Origin: Synchiropus splendidus
Taxonomy: Eukaryota; Chordata; Actinopteri; Syngnathiformes; Callionymidae
DNA length: 64,000 nt
Assembly (NCBI RefSeq): GCF_027744825.2
Contig: NC_071342.1
Coordinates: forward strand, 7,583,501 to 7,647,500
Reading direction: 5' to 3'
Shown here: one piece after another, positions 1 through 13,100 of the stretch
Numbering within the stretch: the first letter of the stretch is position 1
Layout of the letters: every line of letters begins with the position of its first letter
Program-made: the position numbers and the translations under genes
Notes under the pieces: generated by a model
What the model was told of the DNA's origin: nothing
Database searches by the model: none
Seen by the model: only the letters and a program-made list of their open reading frames with translations

Positions 1-556
1 GCAGGCAACCTTTTTAGAACATCTCTGCTCTTGCAAAAGTTTCCAAATACTGGACTGCAATGATGGCTTTGCTCACCGCCTCACTCCAGCATCCTGTTTA
101 CTTCTGGAGCACGGCGATGACATGAAGTGACCCTGTCATTATATATGTCCAGAAAAACACATTCGTATCAGATCAGCAGTTGCAATCGATTGATCTGATT
201 TTAGATCAGATCGATCTAGTAGGATCGTATGCATATTAATCGGTAGATTGATCTTGGTGGATTGTTACACGCCTACAGGCCAATCATAGTCAGAGTCACT
301 CAAGTACACTTAGACCATGAACTATGTAGTTGGGTTGCTGTTGCCCTTTCTTTTTACCTTGTTACTGTTGTGTTTTCAGTATGAAGGTTACATTTTGCTC
401 ACCATTGTATCAGCAACTGTATGTTGCTAAAAGAAAAGGTCCAAGGCATCTTTATAAAGGTCCTCTGTCATAGTGAGCAGTGTTTGTTTTCCTCAACATG
501 AGTGATTCTTTGCGTATATGGAAACATTTCTTATCTGTCTGTTTCGGTTGTTGCAG
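1..556 (+). other. FAM53B intron (upstream part), no exon recognised
   Basis: This sequence lies before the first visible FAM53B exon. It is ordinary mixed-composition DNA ending in a polypyrimidine/ttgcag acceptor. A repeated gatc-containing motif (gatcagatcgatct-like) occurs around 170-225. I found no upstream FAM53B coding exon and no other gene. Confidence 0.6.
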
Positions 557-1407
557 AGGCTGACAGGTGGTTGAACCTGGGCAGAAGCTGCGGCCGTCAG
601 CAGAATGTTCCCTGCCAGTCCGGTTCAAGTCTGGACAGATTGTGGGATGTGACGCCTGAGCTGAGAAGCCCGCACTGGTCCAAGGATCCGGGCAGCGCCA
701 CCACAATAACGAGTCTGATTAGAGATCTCGACCTCAGTGATGGCAACAACCCCCACGCCATTTCATCCGCTGCCGACCTCACCGCTACGGCCGCTAGCCT
801 TGCTCCCGCTGCCCCGCCAAGCAAACGCCAGTGTCGCTCCCTGTCCTTCTCTGATGAGTTCAGCGGCTTCCGCTCGTCCTGGAGACCCCAGGGCTCCAGA
901 GTGTGGACGGCTGTGGAGAAACGCAGATGTCACAGTGGGGGGAGTGTGCGAGGAGCTGGAGGGTTATCCGGTGGGCATTACCCCGCCATGCAGCGCAGCT
1001 CCAGCTTCAGTTTACCTTCTCACATCAGCACCCCTGGAGATGGAGGCCTGGACTTGCCATTTTTTAACCAGCGACTTCCTCTTCACCCCGAGTTCACAGC
1101 TTCTCCTACCTCTCCCTGCTTACGCCACATATCCAGCCAGCAGCACTTTGTCAGACCTCTTTCCCTTTCCCATGAGCAGATAAGCCTTCCAGAGCTCCAA
1201 AGCGAGGAAGCATCAGAGGCCAGTTCCCCAGACTCCACCCCTGAGTTAGGCCGGCGAGCTAGCCAGAGAGTCGGGGCCTCAGGTTGTCTGTCAAGAAGCA
1301 AGTCTCAGCCATGCGTTTTAAATGACAAAAAGATTGGCATGAAGCGCAGAAGACCAGAAGATGTCCAGGAGCAGCGACCCTCCTTGGACTTGGCAAAGAT
1401 GACCCAG
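557..1407 (+). CDS. fam53b: FAM53B (simplet)-like, internal coding exon
   Basis: This exon encodes about 284 residues of a FAM53-family protein. Work on the fish orthologue (simplet) describes a nuclear regulator that binds beta-catenin and supports Wnt signalling. The reading frame contains the family's hallmark blocks in order: EADRW near the exon start, TSLIRDLDLSD, PPSKRQCRSLSFSDE (from about 811), WRPQGSRVWTAVEKRRC with HSGGSV, MQRSSSFSLPS, STPELGRR, then SRSKSQPCVLNDKKIG and KRRRPEDVQEQRPSLDLAKM (from about 1341). The KRRRP cluster is a plausible nuclear localisation signal and RSLSFSD resembles a 14-3-3-type phosphosite. The acceptor is the ttgcag ending at 556 (exon enters in phase 1) and the donor is gtcagt at 1408 (phase 0). 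The FAM53B-type blocks, especially SFSDE and VQEQRPSLDLAKM, fit FAM53B better than FAM53A or FAM53C. The N-terminal coding exons lie upstream of the window. Confidence 0.93.
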
Positions 1408-4400
1408 GTCAGTTTAAATCAAAGACACATGTTCCAGACGCACACAGACAGACAATTATAATATCACTTACATTGGCTGATTAGGCATAAATCAACAGCA
1501 GATTGTCTTTAATCTTGGCCTTAATTCTTCAAAGTCTCTGATATATTTGATTTACTCTTTCAACTCGAGCAACACAGTTCTTATTGTCCTCTCAAAAAAT
1601 GAACTTGAGAAGTCTTATAAAATCTGGTGTGATGAATTTCAGTTGTGTAAATATTTCACCACATTTCCGGGTAAAAGGAAAACATGTAATGCCTTGAAAG
1701 GCTTATTTGTGAGCGCGCAGCCATGTTGTTTTGGGGAAGTAAGAGATTTTGTTTCATCTCATTTTCATCTGGCACCTCTAATTTATCTTAACTTCATTTC
1801 ATGTGATCATCTGCACTTAAAAAAAAAGAAAAATATAGCACATGAAGGATTTTAATATGATTTGTTGAGACATGTTTATAATGGAACAAGGAACAGATGA
1901 TTCATTCAATTTTGGTGTTCATCTGTATCCCCACATCTTCTGAAGGATGAATGGAGAGAAAGTTGCTCCTATTGTGTGTGTGTTGGGCAGAGGTCTCCTC
2001 TTTCCCCGTGCCATAATTCAGTTCAGTCGGCTGCTTTGTCGTCACATCTGTGGGAAACTTTGCAAGAAGAAAACACACAATGGCAACAAGTAAAATGTAT
2101 TTTTTTAGGAAACGGTTTAGTTCCAGTTAAGTTTCGAAACACATAGTATTTGTGAAACAGTTTCATCTGTTTCATCATTTTATTAACAAAAGTGAAGAGT
2201 CGTAAAATGATCACATTGAAATACTAAACATGCATGTTTATTTCCAGCCATGATCTGTGGATCCATTGAGGGGACACTGGGGCCTCACTTATATTGCTAT
2301 TGATCTTTAATGTTTCAATGTGGATCACTTTTCCATTTGTCATTAAGCACACTACTGTTGTGTGTGGTTGACATGTGACTTTTTCAATAGTCCGTGATCT
2401 ATCATCTTCCGCCGATTAGCTGCGGGAGTGGTGCTCATTACGAAGCAGCATTCCTCATGTTCGGTCGTGCTGCCGAGCACCACGCTTCGAGTAGCATGAC
2501 TCTGCTTATCACTTCATTTGCTCTGTTGGCTAAAGGGTCGGACTTGTGTTCGGACCCCTCAGCAGTTTCATTTTTTTATGTCTGCTCCCCACCCTCAGGC
2601 TTTTGCCCTGCAATCTATCTGATTAATCACACGGCCTAGATCGTTTGCCTTGTGAAAAGAACAAACATGAAAGGGTATTTTTACCTAAGGTCAGGGGAAT
2701 ACGTGCAACCGCCCGAGGTAATTAATCACTCCTCAACTAATCTGAAACAAAAATAGAGCTGTTGAAGTACTTTAATAGCAGTTAAGAGACTTGAAAAACA
2801 AGCCCTTGGAGTAGTTGAACTCAATTGTTTTAAATGTAGTGTGCAGGTTTGTTGGTTATGTGTTTGTTGTATTTGTTGACCAACTCAAGGCTATGTTTTG
2901 AAATGTATTATAGTAGTAAAATTGGAATGCCTTTTCAGAACACTAGTCAAGAGGTTTTATTTGGACGTGCTTCGTGTCATCATCGTAGAAATGTCCTTCA
3001 GGCAGCAATACCAAGCAAATGGGGGGTTTCACACTGCAGACTTTGTTTCTGGTAAAAGTCTTGTTTGAAAATTCCAAAATGTGAACACAAGCAAACCTTG
3101 CTTTGGTCCTCATGGAGATGTGGATTTTTTACCTGGATTTCTCAACAAGATGATTTGATGTGACTGTGTATTTAGTGCTATAAGCTCCTAAATACTCAGG
3201 ACAGCCGTTTGATACCCTCCCAGATAGTGGGTCAACACACTGAGACCTCACAGAGTTAACTAGTCTACTCGCTTGTCCCCCTGTTTTCCGTGCTATGTGG
3301 AAGGGGCTTAAAACTATCAAATGAAAAATGAAGCTCTAGATGGATGAGAGACATCCAGCTATTCCTTTTTGCCATGCGATTTACCCCTGCCACAAACACA
3401 GTTGACCAATTCATTGTGAACCAGTTATTGGGTGCCGCTGGTCCACTCCATTTGGAACAGTCAGCCGCATGATTTTGATGTTTGAAATGTCTGCATTGAC
3501 CCTTCACAGTCTACTGTTAAATATTGTACAGCATAGAAATACATCATCTGTGGGCAACCCTTCCAAGACTCCGAACTAAGCCCAGCTACCCGGGTTGGAT
3601 TATTGTTTGCATAATTTGCTCCCCTGTCTTGTATCTCCTGCGTCAAATGTGCTCCCCTCATAATTTAAACAAACCTTTTCCATTTCCGAGTAACTGGTAA
3701 CCCCAATTGGGTATTTCTCCAAACTCCTCCCTGCTATTTCCCCAAGATCTGTGTTCCCAGCCAGTCACCCCGCCCCCAGGACCTTGCCATGGGTGGTTCT
3801 ACGAGGCTTTGATAACAGGGCCTCGCGAGCATGTTTCCTCTCGCCATGCCAGCTGCAAAGAGAGAAAAATCCCAATCTCAATACGCACATAAATACACAG
3901 TCATTGTCAGTTTTATGTTACCTCTGGTTGTGGTAGGAATGTTTGAAGGCAGGATTGAGCGTTGAAGGGAGATGGCGGATTACCATGCAAAGTCATCATT
4001 TCTCGTTTCCTGTACAGTCGTCTCGTAAACCTGCAGTAGATGCCGACAGAATAGAACCTTCTAGCGATTTAACAGTGGCAAACCAATTTTTGAAATTGGT
4101 GACAAAATCAAAAGTGGCATTGTTGTCAATGAATGATGCTGTTGTTGCAATAATTAAGCCATTTTTATTTTGCGTCTGCGCGCTAATCGAATTCTCCCCG
4201 GCAAGATTTCAAATGACATTAGTGTTGCACATTCATGCGGGTGAACGAAATCCTGTCTTAAACATTACAAAGCTTCCATTCATGTCTTTTTCTTCGCTGA
4301 TTTAATTTAAAGTGAAATATACTGTCTGGACAAACTACAGAGGGCAACAAATCAGCTTAACTGCACTAGAAATGATGTACTTCCTTCCCTGTGGCGGCAT

Positions 4401-7400
4401 AAATAATTTTATTATTTTTCAAAAGTGATGCTTTAATCTTGAATAGATACCGAATGCTTGGCAAGTACACATAGACTAGTTGGGTCATTATTGTGAGACA
4501 TTTGACGTCACATCAACATAAGCAGATGCGAATCCAGCGGATGACATGCTTCCTCCCCTATAACCAGCTATCAAGACTGACTTACTACTATCCCCTAAAT
4601 TCCATGAATGCCTCTTCCTGTCTGTCATTTATCAGTTGACTCCTCTGTCCACTTCATTCCCTAACTGGTCTTTTCCACCTTGCCCCTCCATTGTTTGTTT
4701 TCCTTCCCCGGGTGGGCGTGGATAGCTGTCATGTCGGGAATTTTATCTTCAAATTCTAGGTCACTTGCTGAAAGATTGTTGACGTAACTCAGGCTCTTGA
4801 GGAAACTGCTATCTGAGGCGATTGTGTCAACTCTTTTTTTTTCGATGATCACATTTGTAGAATGATGGCTGAGAATCAGTGGAAAGTTATGGAGGGGCCA
4901 GGTTGATGTATGTGGGTGCAATCAGGAGAGAAATGACAGGGTGAAGAAAGGTGGAATATTTCTGCAAAGAACCTGGCTGACAAACTCATTTGCTCCTCTC
5001 TATTTATATCTCCTGGGCCGACTTGTAGCAGCTCAGCTATCCCCCTCCTCTCAGTGCTTAGCTCCATTCCTTGGATGGCAGACATGGTGATCATAACTGT
5101 GGGCCGACTCCTGCGGGCTTGTGAGAACACCTAGTGAGGTGGGCGTCGTGAGGTGTGATATGGAATGACGTGCTAAAACTTGCTACGTTCTCAGGGCCTG
5201 GAGTACTGTCACATTTTTTGGTTTTGAGTACGTGAGATAAAACAGTTTGATATATAAATCAAAGCAAGTGCTACTCAAGTGATTGATGCCTTTTATTGCC
5301 ATGTTTCGCCTTCCTTCTCATCACAGCTATCTTGACCCTGGTCTGTATATATTTAAGGAGAAACGGCCCTCATTGTGTGTTTGTGAGGTTCTCAGCTGGA
5401 CTACCATGGAGGTCCAGCTTGTTGTTTCCCAAATTATCTGGAGGATGTTTACTTAATCTCTTGATTTGTGTTTTGCTTTCAACTGTTTATTGAGCCCTTG
5501 GTGGAGACGCTTGGCTTTGCGTGGAAAGTTTGTTTTTTCATTCTTAGTAGTCGTCTTTAGTGTCAGCCTGTTTGATACTTGTTTTACAATTGTAATGGGC
5601 TGGCTGAAACATTAACCAACGTTTGTGAACACATTAAAGAGATTTGTGTTTATTAAGGTCAATATTGTGACCCATATTTACATCAGGACTCCTTTATTAT
5701 ATATAGTGTAGTTCTTCGATTGGCTGATGGAGGAGTCGCTCTTGATTCTGTCACAGACTTGGAAGTTTGGCAGGCAGCGGCCTGACAACAAGTGCTTCTC
5801 ACCTTTACTACTAGAAAATTAAAACTTTAGTTCAATTGTATGGCAATTACTCACAGTATCTTGATTCATCCTTGCAGCTGCTTTGCACTTCTTTATTAAA
5901 TATGACGACAGACCACTCACACCCCCATAATCGAACCCCACAATAAAACCGACTGAACGTGGTCTGTAATGTTTCAAACTATGTTCTACAGAGTGCAGGT
6001 ATGCATTGTTTGTGAGAAGATTGAGTGAGATACATCATGTTCAAGTCAGTAAAGTTGGTTACTCCCAGGTCTTATTCTGACATCACCGATTTTGTGCGGA
6101 AAACCCTGAGTTCTTCAGTTACATTTTCAACCAAATAAGCACTGAGACGGTACATCGCTCCGGCAAGCAGCTCATCTCACATGACCGTATAAAAGCAGAT
6201 CCATCATGAGACAATGAAGTGTCGCGTCTGAGATGAAATCGCCATTATCACTGGGCCATCAGTGACGTTAGTTTGGCAGTATTCCCTCGGTAACACATTT
6301 TGTCGCTGCAGTCACATGAAAGTTGATTTGATTATGAGATGTGCTTTATTAAATCAGGTTTTTGCTCTGAAGGAGTTGGCTGCGTGAGCAACAGCAGTTA
6401 GAGTGGCATTTTTCTTAAATCCAGCTGGAAGTGCTGAACTGAATCTGTTCCTTGGCCCTTTCCCTATTTCTTCAAATACTTTACTTTCTTAGTGACAGGC
6501 AGACAGAAACATAACTTCCTTGGTAGAGGTCATCATAAAGCACTGCATTTCCCAGTCCTCAACAAGGTTTTCGTGTTAGCCACGGAAGCATTGATTATCC
6601 TCCCCCATATCACATGCCTGTTATTGCCTGCAGCTCGCCAATGGAGTTATAGCTGTTTTTGATCTATTCTCTGCATGTCTTTTTTATGGAATGAAATCGC
6701 TCCTCGGCCCCTGAGGGCCCCAGTTGTTAGAGCCTGAACAAACACAGGGTTCAGAATTTTATTCTGTTTGATGAAATTGCCTGTTTTTCATCTTGAGCTT
6801 GACAATAACGTAAACTTTAACCTCATGCCTTCTTGACCAAAACAACCGTATCTCTTCATTTCCAACACTGGACTTTTACAGTGAGAAAGTAAGCCGCCCA
6901 CGCCCAATTGTGGTAGTGGGCTCTGTGAGACATGATGTAATGGCTCTTATGTGTGGTTTGCGTGTGTGTATGGATCTATTCCATCTGTTTCGGGGTTTGC
7001 TGAAGTAGAAAGCTGGCAGAGCTTGGTACACAGCAGTAATCATGCTCCCCCCAAACTACCATCTGACCCAGCCCATTCCCACTCTGGCTTTATAAAAAGC
7101 ATATTGTAAAGAGGAGTCTGGCCCCCTCCTGCCTTGGTCTCCTCCTCTGCTGTGATAATTAGTAGTGGGGTGATACCACACAGAACTGAGGCGAGCAAAT
7201 CTACTTTTCCACTCCAATGAGGACACTATAGCAAAAAGGCTTCACCTGTAACAGACTTCTTTAGAGTTAATCCCGCCGAAGTTCCTGTATCGGCAAGAGT
7301 CCCGTTTTGTGCTTCTCACTTGGAGCGTAGGAAATCAGGCTGGGATGAAAGTGAAGCCACGAAAGTTGGACTGTCAGCTGAGAGTGAGGCGGGGGGGCGT

Positions 7401-8706
7401 TGATGTCCCAACACTTGCCAGGGAACATTAGAGGTGTCTGTCACGTAAGCTGAAGCGCTTCAGTGAAAACCTCATCTCTATTCACCTCCATGTCTCCAAC
7501 ATCTGCTGCTGGGCCACTCGACAGATCATTAACCCCTTCACCACGGACTGCCTGCTTTTGTTGCGCACCGTGGAAGATTATTGAAGCACGTTGTTATACA
7601 ACTCAATGAATAGCTTCAATTCAATACATTAGCCTTCTAAGAAAAACACAATCAGTCTATGTAAGGTTTTGCACAATGATTCCCCAACCAAGACTTCAAA
7701 GAAAGAGATTCTCACAGTGTGCTTTGTGTTTTTTCACGTCACTAGAATTGCCTGCTATTTTTGTAACATGGCCTATGATTTGTTTTTGGATCAATAACTC
7801 CTCTAAAATCATTGAAATTGTGCGTCTGACTTTCTGTGGCAATGTGCTTAAATAGTAAGTTTAGCGACTTGAAATGATTTCCATATTCAATGTCGAAGTG
7901 TGGGCTGGTGCCTGTCCCAGCTACTTTAGGCAAGTGGCAGGGGACACCTTGAACAGCTCACCAGCCCATCACAGGACGCACAGAAACAAACAACCCTTCA
8001 GTCACACTCAAACCGACCCCATCTCCGTGGATGATTTACCTCATCGAACTGTGTGTCCGTCACACCAGATAGGTATGATGTTGTTAAACACAATGCTGAT
8101 GGAGTAGGTCTTCTCGCAGCTCTGTCATCATTCGCTTTACAATACAGTGGCTATGGTTTATGAGTCCATTGACCTGCCTTTTCGCCAGGCTGCCTGTTGG
8201 CTTGTTCGGTTTGTGCCATATTTTGGACCACAAATGTAAAAACTGTTGCGATGGCTTCACGTTTGCTTTCCTGTTGTCGTCGTCATCAAGACAACCTTTG
8301 CAACACTTTATGTCCTTGATGCTTAAGATTCAGAAACTCGTCCATTTCCTGGTGTCTCCGCTCGTCATGTTTTCAAATCCACAACAAACAAATGTTAAGA
8401 AACGGTGAAAGCATTTGACCAAAAAGTCCTAAACAAGTTTTGTTTTCTAAAATGATTTTCGACAGTAGACAAAGTGGTTTCTGCCCTTGTTTACTCAGTC
8501 ATCATGGTTGTTTACTTGTCCTCATGCCATCAAGGAAATTGAAAGCCTCTGGCTGCTTTGACTGAAATACAATCTGAAACCGGAATATTCTGGGAAATGT
8601 GCTGTTTGAATTTACCCTGAAGAAATCTTCCAAATTTTCAGCCTTAGTCAGAAACAGAGACGCTCCACTCTACAAACCAACATTTATTTCTCCTTTTATG
8701 TTGCAG
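1408..8706 (+). other. FAM53B intron, 7.3 kb
   Basis: The span is bounded by a gtcagt donor and a ttgcag acceptor in matching phase. I see no coding similarity inside; the small open frames have neither family similarity nor convincing splice sites. It holds a decayed interspersed repeat at 7908-8010, listed separately. A CRE-like tgacgtcac lies at about 4503. Confidence 0.8.
7908..8010 (+). repeat. Decayed common-fish interspersed repeat, copy 2 (FAM53B intron)
   Basis: Words in order are gggctggtgcctgtcccag, ggcaagtggcaggggacacc, ttgaacagctcaccagcc, catcacaggacgcacagaaa and caaacaacccttcagtcaca. They follow the same fish repeat consensus ('cctatcccagct ... gggtacaccctggacaggtc gccagtccatcgcagggc'). 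This is one of the clearer copies in the window. Confidence 0.6.
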
Positions 8707-9051
8707 AAACTTCAGACTTTTCAGAGCTTGAGCTGCCCGGGTTTCTCATCCAACGACAGCTGCCAATCAAGCTTCCCCCCACCGTCCTCTGATTCTTTCA
8801 CTCAGTCAGAATCAGATTTCACTGCTGTGTCTGACCTGGGACTGACGCCACGTCAGGAGATGTCATGTGAGGAGGATTCTTCGTGTGAGGAACTGGATAG
8901 CGACTCAGCTTGCAGCGTGGACTCTCCTCCTGGGTCTCCTGTAGGCATTGTTCAGGGTAAACTCGCCCTCTGGAAGGGCGAATGCGGGACACAGAGGGAC
9001 ATTTTCCAGCTCGGAGGTGAGCTGGATCTGGACCAGATCGAAAGAAACTGA
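8707..9051 (+). CDS. fam53b: FAM53B (simplet)-like, terminal coding exon
   Basis: This is the last coding exon of the same gene: 114 residues plus the TGA stop at 9049-9051. The acceptor is a pyrimidine-rich stretch ending in ttgcag at 8706. It enters in phase 0, matching the phase-0 donor at 1407, so the join reads ...LAKMTQ|KLQTFQSLSC, as in the family. The middle is acidic and serine-rich (CEEDSSCEELDSDSACSVDSPPGSP), as in mammalian FAM53B (CQEDLSCEESDSC). The C-terminus LGGELDLDQIERN matches the conserved FAM53 ending (GELDIEQIENN in human FAM53B). The frame is also open for about 100 bp upstream of the acceptor, but that part shows no family similarity and is read as intron. Confidence 0.93.
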   Translation, partial: KLQTFQSLSCPGFSSNDSCQSSFPPPSSDSFTQSESDFTAVSDLGLTPRQEMSCEEDSSCEELDSDSACSVDSPPGSPVGIVQGKLALWKGECGTQRDIFQLGGELDLDQIERN

Positions 9052-9460
9052 ACACTTAGGAGTTTTTCAAAGTCAGTGCCTGAAAGCTGTTGGATGTGTG
9101 AGAAGATGGACGAATGGTTGCTAAGGACAATGAGATGGACGATTGAAAGTTGGTAAGAAAAGCTACATCAAAGGATTTTGTTTTGAAAACAGGTTTCTTT
9201 ATTTTGCTACTGTGTGATACTTGCAAGCAACGCTCGATCTGGTTGGCATGTTTCTGAATTTGAAAAAGCCGGGACGTTCATTGGCAGATGATGCTACTGA
9301 TTGGCCACATTTGTGTCACTCGATGCCTTTTTTCTTCATCAGTTAAAGACCATGAAAGGAACTAGGGGATACTTTCATGTTGACAGTGGAGTTGCAGCTG
9401 GCTTTCATAATTGATCAGTCATGTTCTACTTGACAATAAAGCAACTTAATGGACATTTAT
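9052..9460 (+). other. FAM53B 3' UTR
   Basis: Non-coding sequence follows the TGA codon. The first good polyadenylation hexamer, AATAAA, is at 9435-9440, predicting a 3' end near 9455-9465 and a 3' UTR of about 400 bases. A further AATAAA near 10986 could serve a longer isoform. Confidence 0.6.
9435..9440 (+). terminator. Polyadenylation signal, FAM53B
   Basis: A canonical AATAAA about 385 bases after the stop codon, in the right orientation. Confidence 0.6.
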
Positions 9461-9689
9461 TTCAATCAGGAGTTCCGTTAAGCTTCATGCTTTTGACTCA
9501 CTTTTCCTGAGATTTGCTCTCAGTACTTTGGTATTTCAATAAGGCCGTAGTTCTGTATTAGTGCAGCCTAGTTATTCATGCAACTGTTCTCTTGCCGCTT
9601 GTCAATCATTTTTTATTCACTCTCTCTGTTCGACATTGCTCAAAGTCGGAGCCCTCATGTGTTGGTCTTGTTGCCACCTGAGGAAATCT

Positions 9690-9815
9690 CTCTCCTCATC
9701 CTATACTTTCACTCTCCTCCTCTTTCATCTCCTCCGCCTTGTTGGTGGTTCCTCATCCTCCTCTACCGTATTTCTGCTCTTCTTCCTCCTACTCTTCTTC
9801 CACCTCTCTCCCTGC
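9690..9815 (+). repeat. Polypyrimidine (CT-rich) tract
   Basis: About 125 bases are almost entirely C and T, with ctcctc, cttcct and ccttct motifs. It makes long open frames of low complexity that should not be taken as genes. Confidence 0.7.
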
Positions 9816-9949
9816 CCTTATACAAAGGCTAGGAAGCTTACCACCTTTCCCCACTGTACTGCAGCTCAACTTTGTCACATGTTGAACTACTTTTGTGGAG
9901 AACCATTCATTTTTTTGCAACTCAGCAAAAATACAATCTCACCCTTTTT

Positions 9950-10105
9950 AAAGGTACGCTCACACCAAACACGACTTGGCTTCACATGTCGAGCTACTCG
10001 GCGCCCGAGTGCAAAGCGACTTGCCTCCTGGCTCTTAAGTCACTAAATAAAAGAGTAGATCGACTTATGTTCTATAGGGTTCTAGAGGGTTTGATGGACT
10101 CCCAT
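9950..10105 (+). repeat. Decayed interspersed repeat (caccaaacacgact type)
   Basis: The block starts with gctcacaccaaacacgact and continues with cgagtgcaaagcgactt. This resembles a dispersed teleost repeat that typically reads 'ttcacaccaaacgcgact' and is thought to be a non-autonomous DNA transposon. Only partial similarity is visible, so the family is uncertain. Confidence 0.35.
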
Positions 10106-13100
10106 TGGTAAACGTGCCACAACTTTTCTCAGAGTACAGATTTGTCAAGCTTAGTTTTTGGCAAATATGCCGTGACCCCGAGCGTGTCGTATCCCCAGCT
10201 CCCGTTCTCTGGCAGCACTTAATCTGACCTGTGTATTATCTTAACTTGTCAATGACTTTTAAAGCATAGATGAACGTCCCTTTGACGTACCTTCCCTTTT
10301 GCAACCCTGCTTCACACAGTCATCTCCATGTGTGGTCACGTTGGTGCGGGAGAGTGTTGAGTTTGAATGAAACAAAGTAGCTCAAGACTCTGGATCAGGT
10401 AAACGAGGATCTTAAAAGTTTTGTGTTTTTCTTCTTGAACATTCTTACTGTTACCTTAATTGTTTATTATTGTCATACAGTAAGCTCAACTCAGGAGGGG
10501 GAAAGTGAGGGTTAGTCGATTCTTAACCGATTCTTCAATGCCTTAAAACCTGATGATCTTTCCAAAGTCGGCTAACGTTAGCTTTTGTAGAACTGTAGCA
10601 GTAGCTGGATTCGCTGTATATACTCGAGTTTGTGTGTTTGAGAAAGCGTGAGTGTCTATAATATGTTGGGGATGGGAACAAAATTTGCCTTCTCATATAA
10701 ACAACCTTGACTGTTCAACACGACGTTGTCAAACCTGAATATCAGAATTTGCTGAATGTAGTATCAATAAGCTTTACGGAGGCGTCCGAACAATGACTGT
10801 GCCTTCTGGACGATCTCCTTTCAAGAACTGCGGGAAGAAGCCGTCAATTTTGTAGTTTCTTTATATGCAAATTGTGTATTTGAATTTCACGCTGAATCGC
10901 TCCAACTTTCAGTTCTAATGTCATTGTATATTTTTTTAAAAGAACGTTTTCTATTATGTTTGTGAAGGAGCAAGAGGAGAAGGAAAGTCTTCTTTGTAAG
11001 AGGATGAAATAAACAACAAACTGCACTCATGTTCTTGTCTTTTTGGAAACACGATCGAGGTCGACTGACTTTGCTTTTGGAAAATGTCTGCCCTTTCCGT
11101 GCACCACACACACCAGGAGGTGTGGCTCCGTCTATAATGTTCACCAGTCTGTGTCCACCATTTGTGTCATCACTGTCATGTCTTCTGACATGAACCCCTT
11201 CTATTATTCCATCCTCTTCTGATCCCTGCTGAGGAAGAGGGGAGAGCTTCCCCCCTGTTAATCCCCCAGACAGCAGTTTAAGGATAAGTTTTTGCGATTT
11301 TTCTCTGTGTCATCTATTCATCATCTTGTGCTCTTGTTTTCATTTCACATGGCTGCGACACGTAGCTTGTTCATTTAGAAGCAATTTAGGAGATCATTTA
11401 AACTGATCTGAAACCTTTATATGTCTCGAACTGAAAAGATTCAAAGCCCTGATTTTGCTATTTTAAGAAGCTGATGACGACAGCATCGTCATGTCAAAAC
11501 AGAATAGCAGGAAGTCTCAACATTGAATATCACTGACCTGAGAGGTGCGAAACATCATCGTCTGAAGTCATTCCCACAGGCTGTTTTCGTATAGCTCTTC
11601 TCAGGTCTGTCGATGGGGGAGGCTGTTTGGAATCATAAAACGATAGGGGGGAATTGTTTTTTTTTTTCCAGCTTGTGTAGGAAAACCTTGGCTGCTCGAC
11701 TGTTTATGTGCAAAACAGGACGTTCCAGGCAGTGGCTTTTCCTTCAATTGCAGCCTTGAAGGAGGGTGATCTGCAGTTTTGATGTACACAAAAGGACACA
11801 TGCACTTGGGTAATTGTTATTTTTCTGCCAGTATAATCGGCTGTATGTGTAACATGCTAAAATGTTCTTGCTATTTGATGAACGCACTAGAATGCTGCAG
11901 TTTTGTTTTTGCCTTTTTTTTTTCTTGTGATTAAGTTTGTTGGACCAAAGCAGTTATTCGCTGACAGCACATCTGCTCAAGACTCACAACAGAACCAAGC
12001 CTTTAATCAGGTCATAGATTTAAGCGTCTTGTTACTTTTAATGCCCTTCACTCCCAAAAACAAGCTCCTGAAAGCAGCTCTGGTACTACTTCTCTCTGTC
12101 GGTGAAACCGCACGCACAAACAAGCGCACACATGTTTCCTTACAGGCAGGAAATGGCAGACGAAGCCGGGGAGAGAGTTAATATCGGAGGCCAGACCTCT
12201 ATAAATAGGGAGCATTGTAGTTGTGGTTGGCAGGGACTGGAGAAAGCGAGACGGGAAGAGGTCGTGTTATACAAATTCACATCATCCTGGCTGAGGTAGC
12301 TTCCAGCACACGTGAGATAAACATTGGCTGTGTTTTCAAAGGGCTTCATCTCACACCATCAGCCAGAAGACATTCCAGCTTGTGTGGTGTCACTTTGTAA
12401 CTTCTAGATTCACTTAGCGATTATTGCTGCTGTGGGTCTGAGTTACACTTTTTATTAATATGCTGTGCTTAAATTAGGAACCGGCATCCACATATTTTTA
12501 ACTAAATTCCCCCTCAGACCTTTATTTATAGACATATTGGAAACGTCATATCCATCTTGATCCCGTCCAAGTCGTGGATACTCTAGTAAACTACTTCAGT
12601 AAATCAACTTTGATATGTACGTAATAATTTTACATTTTCTGTCAAGCGTTTCTCAACCAACAGTTGAATCTTTGCTTTCCTCAAATCCAATCCTGAAACT
12701 CGTCATGGGTCACAATACCGACATGCACTCTGGGTGATCTAGTTTGGAGCATGTTATAGATTCAAATTGAATATTTGAATATTTATGCCATCATTATTGT
12801 GGGCCACATACTCAGAGGGACAAAGGAGTTTGACTTACAAATGTTGATCCTCAAGTGCATCCTAGGAATGTAGCTCATGTACCCATAGCTGTCTTTAAAG
12901 TATTGTCAAGCATATGTCTGCATCTTTAATTTCAGCAAAGTGTCAACTTTTTAGAGAGCATATCGAACATGAACTCATTGGCCTGTGCTGTACGGTCGTC
13001 TCCAACCTCAAATGTCATGTAATGTCAACCAGAGTTTCTGAAATGTCTTGCAGAATGGTTGACTGGAGTGCAAAAGTCTTACACTACCTAAGATGTCGAG

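Noticed and set aside
502..556. Extending the FAM53B reading frame upstream to an ATG near 502
   Set aside because: That sequence has no family similarity, and a clear ttgcag acceptor precedes the conserved EADRW block.
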